A stretch of DNA of 64,000 bases from Stercorarius parasiticus (lineage: Eukaryota; Chordata; Aves; Charadriiformes; Stercorariidae). This document shows positions 13,791 through 27,020 of the stretch, one piece after another (within the stretch, counting starts at the first letter, position 1; every line of letters begins with the position of its first letter). Under the pieces are notes generated by a model, which saw nothing but the letters and a program-made list of their open reading frames with translations, was not told the DNA's origin and searched no databases. The position numbers were made by a program, and so were the translations under genes. The DNA lies in contig VWZL01000525.1 of the NCBI GenBank assembly GCA_013396915.1, positions 306,615 to 370,614 of the forward strand. Reading direction: 5' to 3'.

Positions 13791-14924
13791 TCCAGCTTTT
13801 CCTCGCTTCAGGAGAAGTCCTGGTGGGGAACCCCTGCCTGGTTCAGAGTAGAAACTCAGGAGTTAACAGGAGTGTCCCTTCTGGACACTTGCCGAACATA
13901 CCACTAACCTCGTTAAAACATTAATCTGTAACTCACTGTGACTAACACTTGACAGCCATTTGACCAAAAATAGCTTTAACCCGTACTTTACACCAGAGAC
14001 TTCACACACAAATTCCACTCTAGACATAAAGACATCATGAAGGTCTCAAAGAGAATACCATGTTCTGGTGGTCTTCTGTTAAAAATGTTAAGCTGATAAC
14101 TGTTCCATTTCCTCCAGAAAAAGCCAAATCCAACTTTCAGCTGACTAAAGGGAAAAGAACCTCCTGCACCAGCATTTACTGGCCTCTTCTGCTGCCAGCC
14201 CCTTCTCCTGAAGGCTTACAGTAATTAATAGAGCAATTAAAATGTGCATGATCTGCGAGGCTGGCCCTAAGGCACCTGCTTCCAACAAATGCCCCTTTCC
14301 CATCAGCAAAACATCAGAAAAGAGCCCCAGAACCCCGTCTGTGAGTAAGACGTCCTGCACGTGACAACACCAAGAGGTTAGTAACAACTTTATGGACATT
14401 TTCATTCCCATCTTCCAGCGAAACGAAGACAATCTAACTAGAAAGAGCCGAGATTTGAGGTAACCCAACCCTGGTGGTTCTTAAATAAGAAGCGTGGATG
14501 CCCCTGCCCTATCCACCCCCAACACACTCAGCATCATCAACTCCATGAGACACAAACTCAAGGTGTTCCAGCTCCTGAAGCTCATTTGAAGGTTACATTT
14601 AGAGCAGCTGTGGATTAAAGAACATGTAAAGTAATTGAAATGTTTGTCAGCTGATGGCTTCAGCTAGCTACAGCACCTTCCAAGCCAGCTCATAACTTGC
14701 AACTTCACTCCCCAAGAGTTGGGAAAGCCAAAGGTGTTTTGTGCTCACAGAGTAGGACCTGTTTGACATACCGCATCCCAGCAGCAGTGCCAGAAGCAGC
14801 TCTTTTAACTCTACTCCCTAGACAGGTAAGTCTATTAAGGCTTCGAGGTATTGCAGCGGCTCACAATCTTACAAGAGGCACTGAAGCCACTTCGCTAAGG
14901 AACATGAGGCTGGGAACCATGACC

Positions 14925-15080
14925 TGGAGTCATTTAGATGGGGAGGAACCTCTGGAGGTCACCAGGTCAACCTCCAGCTCAAAGCAGGAGCAACTACATC
15001 AGGTGTCTCAGGGCTTTGATCAGTCCAATCCCAAATACCTCCAGAAGTGGAGGTCATACGACCCTCCCTGGTGTTTGCCA
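14925..15080 (-). mobile_element. Old, divergent CR1 3' fragment
   Basis: Recognisable blocks in consensus order on the plus strand: ACCTCTGGAGGTCACCAGGT, CAACCTCCAGCTCAAAGCAG, then TCAGGGCTTTGATCAGTCCA. Divergence is high and the 8-mer tail is lost, so this is an old subfamily. Orientation is gene-sense. Confidence 0.75.
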
Positions 15081-17743
15081 AAACAACAAGTAGTTTCAAA
15101 TACTCCAGACCAGCCTACACCGAAAAGTGGTTTTTTGGCAAACATTGTGTTACCTGGCCTCCTCCCTGTGCCACGCCACAGCTACCACCAGGGAAATCTG
15201 ATCACACATATTATTTTAGGAATTTGTGAAAAGCTTTACCTGAATAAATTAACACCGTAACCAAACCAAGGACAACTCCTTCCAGCATCCCCTCCTGACG
15301 GCCTCCTGCAGCACAGGGAGGTGAGGGGCCATGACATCTAGGTGTCAGCTGCTGTCACCAAAATATTTCACCTTGTCCTCAGAGGCAAACAGAAGCCTTT
15401 AGGGAAGATTAAATGGGCTTGGGTGGTATAAACTGGAATGAGTTGCCTGGTGGATTTTTCCCTGCGTTCCCTTGAGGACAAGTCCCAGTGTAGAGCTTGC
15501 TGCTCACGTCTCCAAACACCTCCTGTTTTGAGCACTGGCTGGTCAACACAAGGCATGCACAGAAAAGCCTACTCATACGACACAAAGATGCTATATATTA
15601 CAGTCTTTGCCACTAGAAAAAAATGTACTGGTGTACTTAATTTGTATTCAAGCAGGTACGTGGTTAGCCAAGATCAGCAGACACTATAGGAACACAAGTG
15701 TCCTCTGGAGGATGCTCTGCTGGAGGCCATCCTGAAGCACTTCTGGCAGGTCCTCCCATCCAGGCTCTTCCCATCTCCTCTACCTGGCTCCCGCCTGGCT
15801 CCCTACACAGCAGTGGCAGGAAAATAAGCTTTAAATTAGCTTTTGCACTTTAGCACATTATTTCCCAGCTCCCTGCTGTGGCGAGGAAGCGGGAGGCAGC
15901 ACAAGCGAGCAGAAAATTCAAGCCTGCAGCGGGTCCCATCAACACCTCAGGAACCTTCCCCTCCCGGGTCCTTTCTCAGCCAGCAGCTCAGATGATGAGA
16001 GGACACTGAGGAAAGACTAAAGATGAGCTCATCAGCACGCCAAGCGGCCTGGAGCCACTTTAAGAGCGACACCATGAAGGTTGCTCTGACCCATGCCGAT
16101 TTCCACAGAACTCAAATTTTGATGAAGGAATAGCTAACTCCTCAGTAAAAATACATCGTCTGCAGTACAGACACAATTTCAAGTTGCCAAGGCACAGATA
16201 ATTCGTTAAAAGGAGGCAGCAAGCAGACCACATAGCAAGAAGTTGTTTCTTTAGCATTTTGGCTACAGAAAGCAGGGATGAAGGCAAAACTCTGGACAAG
16301 CTTACTCCACAAGAAATTATCAAATGGATTATAAATATTCTACCAGGACAATTCTTTGTATTAGTCAAGTATGTCTAAAAGGTGGACAATGGCCTATATA
16401 TGTTCCTCCACTGTAAGGTCATGACCAGAACCTGACTGAGCTGATGAAAATGCTTCATTTCTTGAAAGCAAACAGAAGTGTCCAGAGCCATTCTGGAGTT
16501 TGCTGAAGGATTCAGTCTACGCTTCTTCACCTAAATGAGATTTTTTCTTCCCTGGGAGAGCCTTTTATTGTATGCCCATCATGGCCTTAAAGAACACCTT
16601 TTACAAAGAGGAAAAAAAAAAAAGCTGTCTTGATAGAGACAGCTTTCACCAGGGAGAGGGAACTCTTTGCAAGAGATAATCTGTCCTCAGTTTCAGGGGG
16701 ATCCAATACCAACTTCACCCTTTCCAAAATAATTAAAGAACCCTGAATCCTTTTGAAAGCCCCCCCGACCCTCCCCCCTTTTATCCCTGCCTGGGGGGAT
16801 GTTGGGTTTGTTATGTTTTGGAGGGGAGTTATGTTGGAGGAAGAATTTCCTAGCGTCAAGCTGTTGAAGTGTTGAAGGAAAAACTGCTCTGAGAATCAAG
16901 GCATGGAGGAACACACAACTCAGCTCCCCAGACACTAGACAGGGAAATCGAAGTACTGAAGAGCAGCTGGGAGATACCTCAGTGGCAAAGCCTTCCGCCA
17001 AGAATGAGGAGAGATCGCTTTGTCGGTCCTTAACCCAATCTGAAATGCAAGAACACCCTGGAGCAGCGAGCAGCTTCCCTCTTCCTTCAGACAGCATCAC
17101 CTAGCCCAGGCTCCAGCCTGACCTCTGCTCCTATTTCTGGGACAAGTCAACGGGACACTCTTTGCCTTTTAAGTTCATCCTCTGTCCTCCCGCAAGAGAG
17201 TGACCAAGTATAGAGATTTTTCCCCACTCGGGCAAGATCCTCATTTCAGAATACACAAGCCACTGGAGGAGCAACACAAATGTGACGCTGCTCTGAGCTA
17301 TGCAGAAGCCCAAAGCCCCGTGTTTTCTTTCCAGACAAGGGCAATCGCTATCACTGGAGTTCTCGTGGCTCAGGAAGACAGACTCTTCATATTACCACGC
17401 TCAGAGGACAAGCTAACCACAGAAATACATCAGGCTTCTGAGTTTCAGCTAGCTAGAGGGGAGGAATATAGGAAGCTGGTTAAGAAGCCTTATGGAAGTC
17501 TAAAATTACAGTGCTGGCAGCGCCAGCCCCCTTCGCGTAACGATCTCCTTGTCGGGAAGCAAGTCACCTCCTCCAGGATGCTCCGAGCATCTTGCAAGGA
17601 ATTTGGAAGGACCAACTTGCCAATGAGAAGGATAAATTAGCCACTGCCTGAAGGGCAGCTAAAACTTGAAACCAGACTGTTCATGAGACACTTATCTCTA
17701 GTCCAAACACGACTAGTGAAAAGGGGACTTGGGCTTCTATACT

Positions 17744-17761
17744 CCCCCCCCCCCCCCCCCC
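17744..17761. repeat. C18 homopolymer
   Basis: Eighteen consecutive C on the plus strand, which is G18 in the ASXL2 pre-mRNA. The length is likely to vary between reads and individuals. Confidence 0.9.
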
Positions 17762-20700
17762 AAAGCGGTTTAAGAGTTTGTTTTGGTTTATGTTAGAAAT
17801 TCCATAAATGCTTGAAATAGAAGTAACCAGAGCACCATGTCTGTTTTCATTTTCACCGACACTGAGCTAGCATTTAGATGTATTTAATTAGTATTTGGGC
17901 AAAAAAAAGTTATCGTGTTTGGGCAGAGGTTCACAAGCTGGTATTTTACAGTGTCCCCTATAAAATCCAAGAAAAAGAGAACATTCATGGCTATTAAGAG
18001 AAAAGGCTACGCAAAATACCTTTCAAAGATGCTAACTCTTCAGATACCCTTACACTGATTTTAACACACCCAAGGAGATAAAAGAAATCCAGCTACAAAT
18101 TAATAATTTTGATTTAAAAAGCTAGTTATCGTCAAACAAATGTCGTTCCCTGTTGCTAGCTCTTGGTGCCCATCTATCCCATGCATTCAAGTTCAGGGAC
18201 CTCTCACAGCTGGTGTTGCTTGGGTTAACACCCTTATTCCATGCATCGTCAAAGCCCCATTTGAAAGATTAAGTGTTACAACGTGCTCAGACCTCCCCAA
18301 GCAAGTTGCCATCGGAGAGAAGGCAATACAGGACACCGGACAAACCTTGGAGCCAGATACAGTTATGCTGCTAATTTGAGTGTTTATCCGCATGTATTTT
18401 ATTTTCACAGTTCGCAAGCAGTGACCAGTAGGTAGGAAAGGATCTCATAGGATGGGGGCAGCCTGTCACAACGGGCAAATTGAGAAAATTGAGATGACAG
18501 ATCACGCGAAAAGTATAGTTCTAGCTTCAGGATGCGTTAGGTCTCCCAGACTGACACCTCAGCGTACTGCTCTATGCTGACCTCTAAAAATCTCATGGTT
18601 AAAATTACTAGCATAAAATTGTAAATACAGGTAAGATAGTCAGCCAGTGTCACCCCAAGTTTCTGTATTGCTACAAAAAACACCTTATGGAAAGACCCAG
18701 CCTTGTCCACAAAACTATTCAAATTCTCCTGCACGTAGCGGAAATTGCGGTTGCTGTTTTTTTCCATGCTCATCTCAACTGTCACCCTTCTTCCCTGCCA
18801 TTCCAAATGCTCTACAACACCACCAGCGAGTCCTCGCCACCCTTTCAACATGCCCTCAAGCCTCCTCCCAAGCAGCTGGCCAAGGGCAGCACACGCCAGG
18901 GACCATCAGAGCACGAGGGAGGTGGACCGGCTGCACGGCCAAACACAAAAACCATTCTGGACACTGGCTGGGCTCCCTGTTTCCTCTGCCTCGTCTCAGC
19001 GCATCCACCGGAAAGTCATCTGTCACTTCTTCTAAAACTATTCTCTATCTGGAAATCAGAGATTAAAAAGAAGTTAGATATATCTAAGGATGTGAGGCAA
19101 TAGATGCCGAACTAAAAAAAAGCACTGCAGTCAAAACTGAGAGTTGAAAGATTACGTGGTTTGTGTAAACAGTTTACTACCAAAAAAAAAAATAATCACA
19201 ATTTTGGTTATTAAAAGCAAACTACACTGAGAAGCAATTCAAAACTCAAACACCTTGATACACACGCTAAAAGAAAAGCCCGTGCCCTGCCTGCAAACCT
19301 CCACACCATTTCACCAAACCGAGAGCCTGGCAGCCGCCTGCTGCCTCAAGGCAACCGAGTCCAAGGGAATGGCCGTAATCCGTCAGATGGTGGTTTCCTG
19401 CCAGAACCTCCACAGAAGAGGACTCTCAATCTGGCGAGCTCAAAATGCTCATCTGACAGCTTTTATACCTTCTCTAACATGATTTTTTTCTCTAATAAAT
19501 GCTGACTTGTGTTAAGGCCATCTTACCACAGGCTATGACTTACCAGAAGCCCAGTCCGGCCACAAACACATTACTGGCACTGACTGGAATCGAATTGCTT
19601 AAGAACTGACAACCTTTTAGGTCTTAACCTACATAAAGCTCTATTACGTCTATCTGACATTTAAGGGTGAAGACGACTCCACAGCACACAAATGCAGCTA
19701 AGTCAGTAAGGTGGATAGCTGAACTCGAGAAACTGAGTTTCACATCTGACTGCTCCCACCGACGTCTTTTGGGATTTAAGGTACTGAGGAGTCTGCGCCG
19801 TCCTGATGCTCAGGAAAGCAACTTACTACCAGCTCAGGCTAAATCCCCAAACCAGCTCTAAAATGAGAACTTGAGGTTGAGAAGGACTATATGGCACCAT
19901 GGCATTTCTGTTCTGCTTTTTTTTTTTTTTTGGGGCTGTTCAGTCCAAAACCTGGCCTGGCCAGCCAGAGACTGGATCTTTCACACCACATCTGAGCTCC
20001 TGCCTAAGGCTCTGCCCCCAGAAGAGCACTCGGAATGGCTAAAAGGGTTCCCCAGGTCTAAGTGCCCGGACATTTGCTGGACTTGTGCCTTGCCATCAGC
20101 GAGCCCACCAGCACAGGCGGCTGCATTTCTACCCTGCGGAGCTCACAAGGTGCTGACAAAGGCGGTTGCTGCTTGTGGACATGCCCTTGATAGATTAACA
20201 GCATTGAACACAATACTGAACCTGCCCTATGGCTGTCAGACCACAGCACTGCCCCAAAGCAAAGTCCATCCTCAGGGCAGGGACTAAGCTTCACTTCTGT
20301 CACCTCCCTAAGAGTGTAAATGAGGCTATTTGGTTTCCTTCCTCTTCGATGAATTGCCTTTCCCAAAAAGCAAACCACCTTTGTGTTGTCCACAACTTGA
20401 GTGGAAGATCTTGTTATCAATAGCAGAATTTCTGCACTTGGGCCCTTGAATATTTCCATCAAAGCAGACGGATTGCTGTTATTAAACTGGCAAAATGGAG
20501 TGGAGAACATAATTAAGGCAAATTTAGGACGGTTATTTCGTTCCACATAGATGAACTGGCACATCCAATTATCTCCCCTCTCCCTGCCTTTTCTTTGCTT
20601 CTAGAAAACAGACATAGAAGTATTTGCTACCTCATCTGGAGAGTTGTTCCCTATCTCAAATAGACCTGTCCACCTCTGGGAAATACACGGCTCAAGAACT

Positions 20701-21341
20701 GAGCTACGGGAACAGCAGTTCAAGAGCTGCCATCCAAGTTGCTCTGGTTTTCTAAAACAGATCAGAATCAGGGAGTCGGTGCCCTCCTTCGCCCAGCACC
20801 CCAAACGCTCCCTCTGCTCCCAGGGGGGGACAGGGAGACGGCTAAAGCACAACCGTGCACTACTCCAGACAACACTAGGAAAACACCACGAGGCATAAAG
20901 TTTTCAAAAAAAGGATTTGTGAGGCTGCTTCTTTACTTCACGAGCAGCTTTAAGCTTTGGTTTAGGTTATTTCCATTAAACTGACTGGGGTTTTTTTTGT
21001 TTGGTTTCTTTTTTTTTTTTTAAGGGTGCAATAAGAAGTAGTTAAGTTTACTTCAGAACCTGGAGTCAGAACTACCTGATCAGCTCTAGCGTACCTTAGA
21101 CCAGAGCTGCAGCCAAGAGGCACACAGCTCATACCTGGAAATCAAGCGTGACCCCATCTGGTTTCCCTGGTGAGAAGTACCAGTGACTTGAGAGCTGGTC
21201 TGCAGAACTGGACTCTAGGTCCCGTTTGCAGGTATTTACCATTTCAGTCCCAAAATACTTATAAGATAGGGGTTAACAGTAAACTAAACTAAGTTGGAAC
21301 CGAAGTATGAATGTGTTTTACTGGTATGGGTACTTAACTCA

Positions 21342-21458
<117 letters not shown>

Positions 21459-23559
21459 TCATTTGCATTCTCACTTTAATATTCAACTGCACAGAAAGCT
21501 ACATTAAATGGTTTGGACACCTCCAAGGATACAAGGCGAGGAGGAACTACTGGCCTTCTCATCTCATCACCACCCCTTCCACCTGAAGGATACAAAGAGA
21601 CTCCAGGAGACCGGCTGAAGGGCTGACTTTAGCGCAATTCCCAAGCGTTATTTCAGAAGCACTGCCCCTAGGTATCACTTCTTTAGGAGAATGAAATGCT
21701 CCACAGCAGCAGGGTGGCTTCACAACCATCAGCGTCACTTGGTAACGCTGCAGGAGCTGCCGAGGTACCTCAGACAAAACTTCCAAAACCCAAATCCTTA
21801 ACGTTTGCAGAGTTGAAACAACTACTGATCAGTTTGGTTCTAAGTATTAAAGAAGTTTAAGGAGGTTTCGTGTTTAATACTGCCAGGGTTGTTTGAAAAA
21901 ATCTCTGTTTGAATGCAATTCAGGCTTAAAGTTTGTAACTGTGATCTATGAAGAGTGTTAAATTGTTAAATACACTCGGGGCCCTTCCCCAGCCCACACT
22001 GCACAGCAAGTGCCAACCATCGCTCACCTCCCTTCCAAGAGGGCTAAGACGCAAAAGTCTACTCCACAACCGCAGCCAGAGAGATGCCGAAGGCTTCTGA
22101 AGGAACCTACCAGTTACTACGCGTCATTTGGATATTTTAAGCAATATTCGTGCTGGGGGGCTGGGCAGGAAATGCCTCGTTTCCTCCCTAATCATCCGCT
22201 TTTGACCCATGCCCAGCACGTCAACCCTTGAGCTGCCTTCCATCTTCAGCCAGAAAACAAACCCTCAGTATGTTAAGCATAAAAACCTACAAGTGACTTT
22301 GCAGAAGGAAATTACCAGTTTTAATTTCTCTGTTCTGCAGATCTGCAGAATACATGGCTTCTCCTAAACCCCCACTTTATTCCCTCCAGGAACACCCAAG
22401 TTACCCTGACGGCCGCAGACCCACAGCTCTCTCTGGAAGGGACTGTGAAAGGACCCTGCTGGACTGCAGCATCCCTCTGCTCGGAGACCCACCATTAGCA
22501 CCATCTTTAGCTCTGCAAGCCCTAGCTGATGTCACCTTAAAGTCTCTCCTTAAGTGATGTTAAAGCCTGACTTTCACAGCCACCTCATTCCCGAAGCTGG
22601 TAGGTGGCTTTTGCCAAGGCTGCGGACTGCAGGGAGACACACTGAGGCACAGCACTGACACCAGCGCAGCATGCCGCCTTCAGGGACTTCTGGAGTAGCA
22701 GAGTAACGTGTATTAAAAAAAAAGTGAGTTTAAACCAGATTTAGGTCGGATTTTTTTTTTAGCCTTACTCTAGGATCAGCCTCAGTGACTCATTCCACCT
22801 CATTTCTAGCTGTAACTAAGGATGCCCACAGCAAAAGGATACGAAGTTAAGGTGGTTGAAGAGTGCTTTAAGTCAGGCAGTTTATAGATTTATATCAGCT
22901 CCCAACTCATGTTCGCTCCGCATCACCGAAGAGCAAGTATACTTTTATACCATTAACTTGGTACACGTCCTGAAAGCTTGTTCTGCACAGTGTGCTGAAC
23001 CCCACGGAGGGCACGAAGAGCCACGGCTATCTCAATTCCCACTGTGGTGTCAGCCTTTTCACTGCAGCTAGCAAAACAAATTGGGAGAAAAATAAAGTAG
23101 TGCTATGATTCCACTAACAAGGACCTTTACATTTGCCATTTCTCACTACTTTATATGTGTGTTTTTCTTCTCGGGCGCTGTGTTTTCCTCTTGACTTTCA
23201 CTACGCGGACGCGCTCTTTGCAAGTCCCATCTCACTCATACCTAGAGTGGCAACACCACATTTCATTAATTTTTCACTAGGCAGAACCACAATGTAAAGC
23301 TAATACTGTGTTCGACCAGAGAATCTCCTCATTAAGAGCAGAGCAGAACAAAAGCTTTTCTAATTATATCCCTGCATGCCCACAGGATGCTCCTAAGTAT
23401 TTCTCCCAGGTAACCTGTTCCCACGTCTTCTTTCCGCAGGACTTCTTCCAGAAGTTGAGCTCAGGAAGATGATCAGCCTGGCCTCCTGCCACACCTGCTT
23501 GGCTTCCTGCAGATCGTGATGGACCACTCCTGAGCTTTTAGAAAGTTGCTCTTGAAGAT

Positions 23560-23880
23560 CAAGCAGCTCTCCTGGCCAGGCATTTTTATCCTTCTACTCG
23601 CTTCTTCATTTCCCACAAGATCTTAAACTCTCATTTCACAGTCACTGAAACCAAAGGTGCCACTAGTGCACCACTCTTCATATTCCCCCATCAGCTCTCT
23701 TCACTCTGCTAGATCTCCTCTAGCCAGTTTGTCCAGCATCTGGCTCAACAAGTTGTCCTCAAGCAATTCCAGAGGTCTCCAAGATTGGTTGTGCCCTGTA
23801 TCACCGTGTGCTTCCAGCAGATGCCAGGGCAGAGCCAGAACCAACCCTCCATTCACAAGGCTTTTTCCAGCTGTCTAAAG
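23560..23880. repeat. Possible decayed interspersed repeat
   Basis: The stretch around 23775-23825 (GGTTGTGCCCTGTATCACCG followed by CTTCCAGCAGATGCC) resembles a motif I associate with dispersed avian repeats, but no tail or coding motif is visible. The assignment rests on memory of similar text. Confidence 0.3.
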
Positions 23881-24151
23881 AGGGTTCACCCACGTCCTCT
23901 TCCTGATCAGCTGGCCTGCAGCAAACACCCACCATGACATCTTCTTTGTCACTCTCCCCTTTGCACTTGACTGAAAAGCTCGCAATTGAGTCATCACCAG
24001 TTCTACAGCACAGCTCTGCGCGTTCCTAAAGCTGCTCTTTAGCACAGAAGGCAAACCCTTCATTTTCCATCTCTCCTTCCACTCAAAGCGCTCCCATCAT
24101 CCATCCCTCCATGAGTTTAATCTCACCAACTTTGTGGCTCTGCATGTGGAA

Positions 24152-25320
24152 CCACAGAATCTTCATGGTTGGAAAGGACCTTTGAGATCGAGTCCAACCA
24201 TACACACACACAAAAAAACCCCCTACAATCTCTGTCACTAGAGCATGCCCTGAAGTGCCAAATCTACACGTTTCTTAAATCCCTCTAGGGATGGGGACTC
24301 AACCCCCTCCCTGGGCAGGCTGTTCCAGGGCCTGACCACTCTTTCAGCAAAGGAATTCTTCCGAATATCTACTCGAAACCTCCCCTGCCGCAGCTTCAGA
24401 CCATTTCCTCTGGTCCTGTCATTATTCCCCTGGGAGAAGAGGCCAACCCCCACCTCTCTGCAACCTCCTCTCAGGTAGTTGTAGAGGGCAAGGAGGTCTC
24501 CCCTCAGCCTCCTCTTCTCCAAACTAAACATGCCCAGCTCCCTCAGCCTCTCCTCATACGGCTTGGTCTCCAGACCCCTCCCCAGCTTGGCAGCTCTCCT
24601 CTGGACCCGCTCCAGCGCTTCCATGTCCCTCNNNNNNNNNNNNNNNNNNNNNNNNNNNNNNNNNNNNNNNNNNNNNNNNNNNNNNNNNNNNNNNNNNNNN
24701 NNNNNNNNNNNNNNNNNNNNNNNNNNNNNNNNNNNNNNNNNNNNNNNNNNNNNNNNNNNNNNNNNNNNNNNNNNNNNNNNNNNNNNNNNNNNNNNNNNNN
24801 NNNNNNNNNNNNNNNNNNNNNNNNNNNNNNNNNNNNNNCCCCATTAATCCCAACTCTCTGGGCACGGCCATCCAGCCGGTTTTTAACCCAGCCAAGAGTG
24901 CACTTGTCTATGCCATGATTCGCCAGCTTCTCCAGGAGAATGCTGTGGGGGACGGTGTCAAAGGCCTTACCAAAGTCCAGACAGACAACGTCCACAGCCT
25001 TCCCCGCATCCAGAAGGTCACGTGGTCATAGAAGGAGATCAGGTTGGTTAAGCAGGACCTCCCTTTCCTAAACCCATGCTGGCTGGCCCCGATCCCTTGG
25101 CTGCCCTGCACTTGCCGGGAGAGCTCACTCAAGATGATCCTCTCCATGATCTTTCCTGGTACCGAGGTCAGGCTGACAGGCCTGTAGTTCCCCGGATCCT
25201 CCTTCCGACCCTTCCTGTAGATGGGCGTCACATTAGCCACCCTCCAGTCATCTGGTACCTCCCTGTTGACCAAGATTGTTGATAAATGGTGGAGAGAGGC
25301 TTGCTCTCCCGCCAGATCCC
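24152..25320 (-). mobile_element. Relatively young CR1 LINE: 3' end and partial ORF2, with an internal gap
   Basis: Reading leftward, an ORF2 reverse-transcriptase segment begins at about 25320 with REVPDDWRVANVTPIY, then GNYRPVSLTSVPGKIMERII and QHGFRKGRSCLTNLISFYD. A small frameshift near 25020 precedes DVVCLDFGKAFDTVPHSILL, which includes the catalytic Asp of RT motif A. The 207-N gap at 24632-24838 removes the rest of the RT, including the expected FADD box. After it comes the intact C-terminal stretch ([48 protein letters not shown]). The 3' end lies at about 24152. Endonuclease and ORF1 are absent (5' truncation). Confidence 0.95.
24632..24838. other. Assembly gap (207 N) inside CR1 ORF2
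   Basis: The flanking RT segments are separated by about 190 codons in intact CR1, so more than 500 bases would be expected. The gap length is therefore probably an underestimate, or the element is also deleted here. Confidence 0.95.
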
Positions 25321-25324
25321 TGAG

Positions 25325-25868
25325 AGTTGATCAAGGAACTAAATTATTCACATCAAAACTGCACACAGACCTCGATCCCCTGTGTCTCATTCCAAACAAG
25401 CCTTTCAGACTGGCCCACGGGTGTCCTGGGGAGGTGACAAGAGTTTCTCTGGAGAAGTGGAAGAAGCTTCCTTGTCACAGACCCCCCCAGGTGCCTCCCT
25501 TCATCCTACATTTGTCTCCTGGATTCAGCCTCCACCCCACAACAAACTTAGTGTAAAGCACCCCCACACTGTCAGCAACCACATTGGCAAAGATGTCCTT
25601 GCCCTTCTTCATCAGATGGATCCTATCTCCCGCCATCAGTTCTCATTCCTTAGAGTCCCACGGTCATAAAACCAACCAACCTGCCTACAAGCACTCACTG
25701 TGCAGGCAGAACCTGCTGCTCAGCAAACCTCTGCTTCCTGCCCAAGGCTCTCCCATTCACCAGCAGGATCTAGGAGACCACCTGGACCACCAGGTCTCTC
25801 ACACTTGCTCCCAAAGGCCTGGTGATGACCTTTGATCTGTTCAAGGTCTCCTGTGGGAGATCTTTTTC
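25325..25868 (-). mobile_element. Decayed CR1 ORF1, downstream half of the esterase region
   Basis: On the minus strand, with frameshifts and stops, the order is GDLEQIK, then RDLVVQVV, then RDGGRDRIHLMKKGKDIFAN (about 25580-25645). This matches the C-terminal half of the SGNH-type esterase domain known in CR1 ORF1 proteins; the last block carries the conserved Asp-x-(Ile/Val)-His-Leu. It is much more decayed than the adjacent ORF2 copy, so it is a different, older insertion. Confidence 0.65.
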
Positions 25869-26378
25869 CTTTTCTAATATAGGGACAATGCTGATAAACT
25901 GGGGGGAGAGGGATAAAGACAGGGGAGTTTTAGCAGTAGGCGCCCCAAAATGCTCAAGGGGCCTAGATCACTTCCTCTGTAAGTCAAAGCTATGGGACAG
26001 AGGACTACTTCTGCCCGGACGCTGAAGAAAGCTGAAAGAAAAAAAAGGCTGAGGGTAAGACATGATAACAGCCTATGAGAAGGCTATAAAAATGGAGCCA
26101 GACTCTTCACCATGGTGTCTGGTGGAAGGATAAGAGACACTGGGTAAAAGCTGAAACAACAGAGGTGCCAAGTGAGTGTAAGGAGTAATATCTTCATGAT
26201 GAGGCCAGTCAAGAAATGGAATAGGTTGTGCTATTTCCATCCTTGGAGGTTTTCATCAAGACCTGACTGGATAAAGCCCCAAGCAATGTGGTCTGACCTC
26301 GAGCTGACCCTTCTTTGAGCAGAAGACTGGACTACAGCCTCCTGAGGTCTCTTCCAATCAAATTATCCCTTGATCCTA
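25869..26378 (+). mobile_element. CR1 LINE 3' fragment inserted into older CR1 ORF1
   Basis: CR1 3' blocks on the plus strand, in order: CTCAAGGGGCCTAGATCACT, GGCTATAAAAATGGAGCCAG, TCCATCCTTGGAGGTTTTCA, CCTGACTGGATAAAGCCCC, GGTCTGACCTCGAGCTGACC and CCTGAGGTCTCTTCCAATCA. It ends near 26378 in a degraded tail. The left boundary is approximate. It splits the ORF1 remnant between the VGT and ND parts of its GTND-like block. Confidence 0.85.
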
Positions 26379-27020
26379 CAGGTGCCCATAAGCACGTAGG
26401 ATTAGGGGTAGTAGTCCCCAAACCAGAACTCTACCAATTTCCCCACAACATCCTGGATCCAACCTCTTGGCAGCCAAACTTCCCAAGACAGCAAGCTTGC
26501 TCCAGGCACAACTAGCCCCAGATGTGCCAGTCTGTCAGAACAAAGTGCTCCTCTTGGGCTGCCAGAACTCTGTATTTGTTCTCCATCCAAACATCTGCAG
26601 GCAGAGGAAGTCTTTTTGCTGCTGAAAGTAACCAATGCTCCCATCTTCAACACTGCCCCTGACCCTGGAATGCAGCTTTTTTATCATCTCCTGAGCAGTG
26701 TGGGGCTTGGGCTGTTGCTCTGCAGCATCTCTGCAAATCACCAGTTAATCTCCCATCTGTCCTCCCTTGTCTGCTCACCTCCTCCCACAGGTGGTTCATC
26801 TGGAAACTCAAGCAGAGCCCATGCTCCGCTGGTGAAGCTGCCATCATCTCCAACCCTGGCCTCCAGGAGGAGCACCAGGCACTCCCTGCAGTCTTGGACC
26901 TCCCGCATGGCACCTGGGACAAGGCTTTCACACAGGGGTGGTGGGGCATTCAGCTGGTGCAGGCACCGACATCCTAATGTGTCACCGCCAGCGTTGTGCC
27001 AACAAAAGAGGCAAAGTAGT
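26379..27020 (-). mobile_element. Decayed CR1 ORF1, upstream half of the esterase region
   Basis: The minus-strand translation contains EVWLPRGWIQDVVGKL, then EFWFGDYYP, a stop, and SYVLMGT. This parallels the CLPGA...DYYP...VGTND segment of CR1 ORF1 esterases. Farther upstream (to about 27020) the similarity fades into a possible linker with LWEEVSRQ. The match breaks exactly where the plus-strand CR1 begins and resumes at 25868. Confidence 0.6.

Noticed and set aside
14697..15260. 187-codon plus-strand ORF
   Set aside because: It overlaps the inverted old CR1 fragment at 14925-15080 and reads it in antisense.
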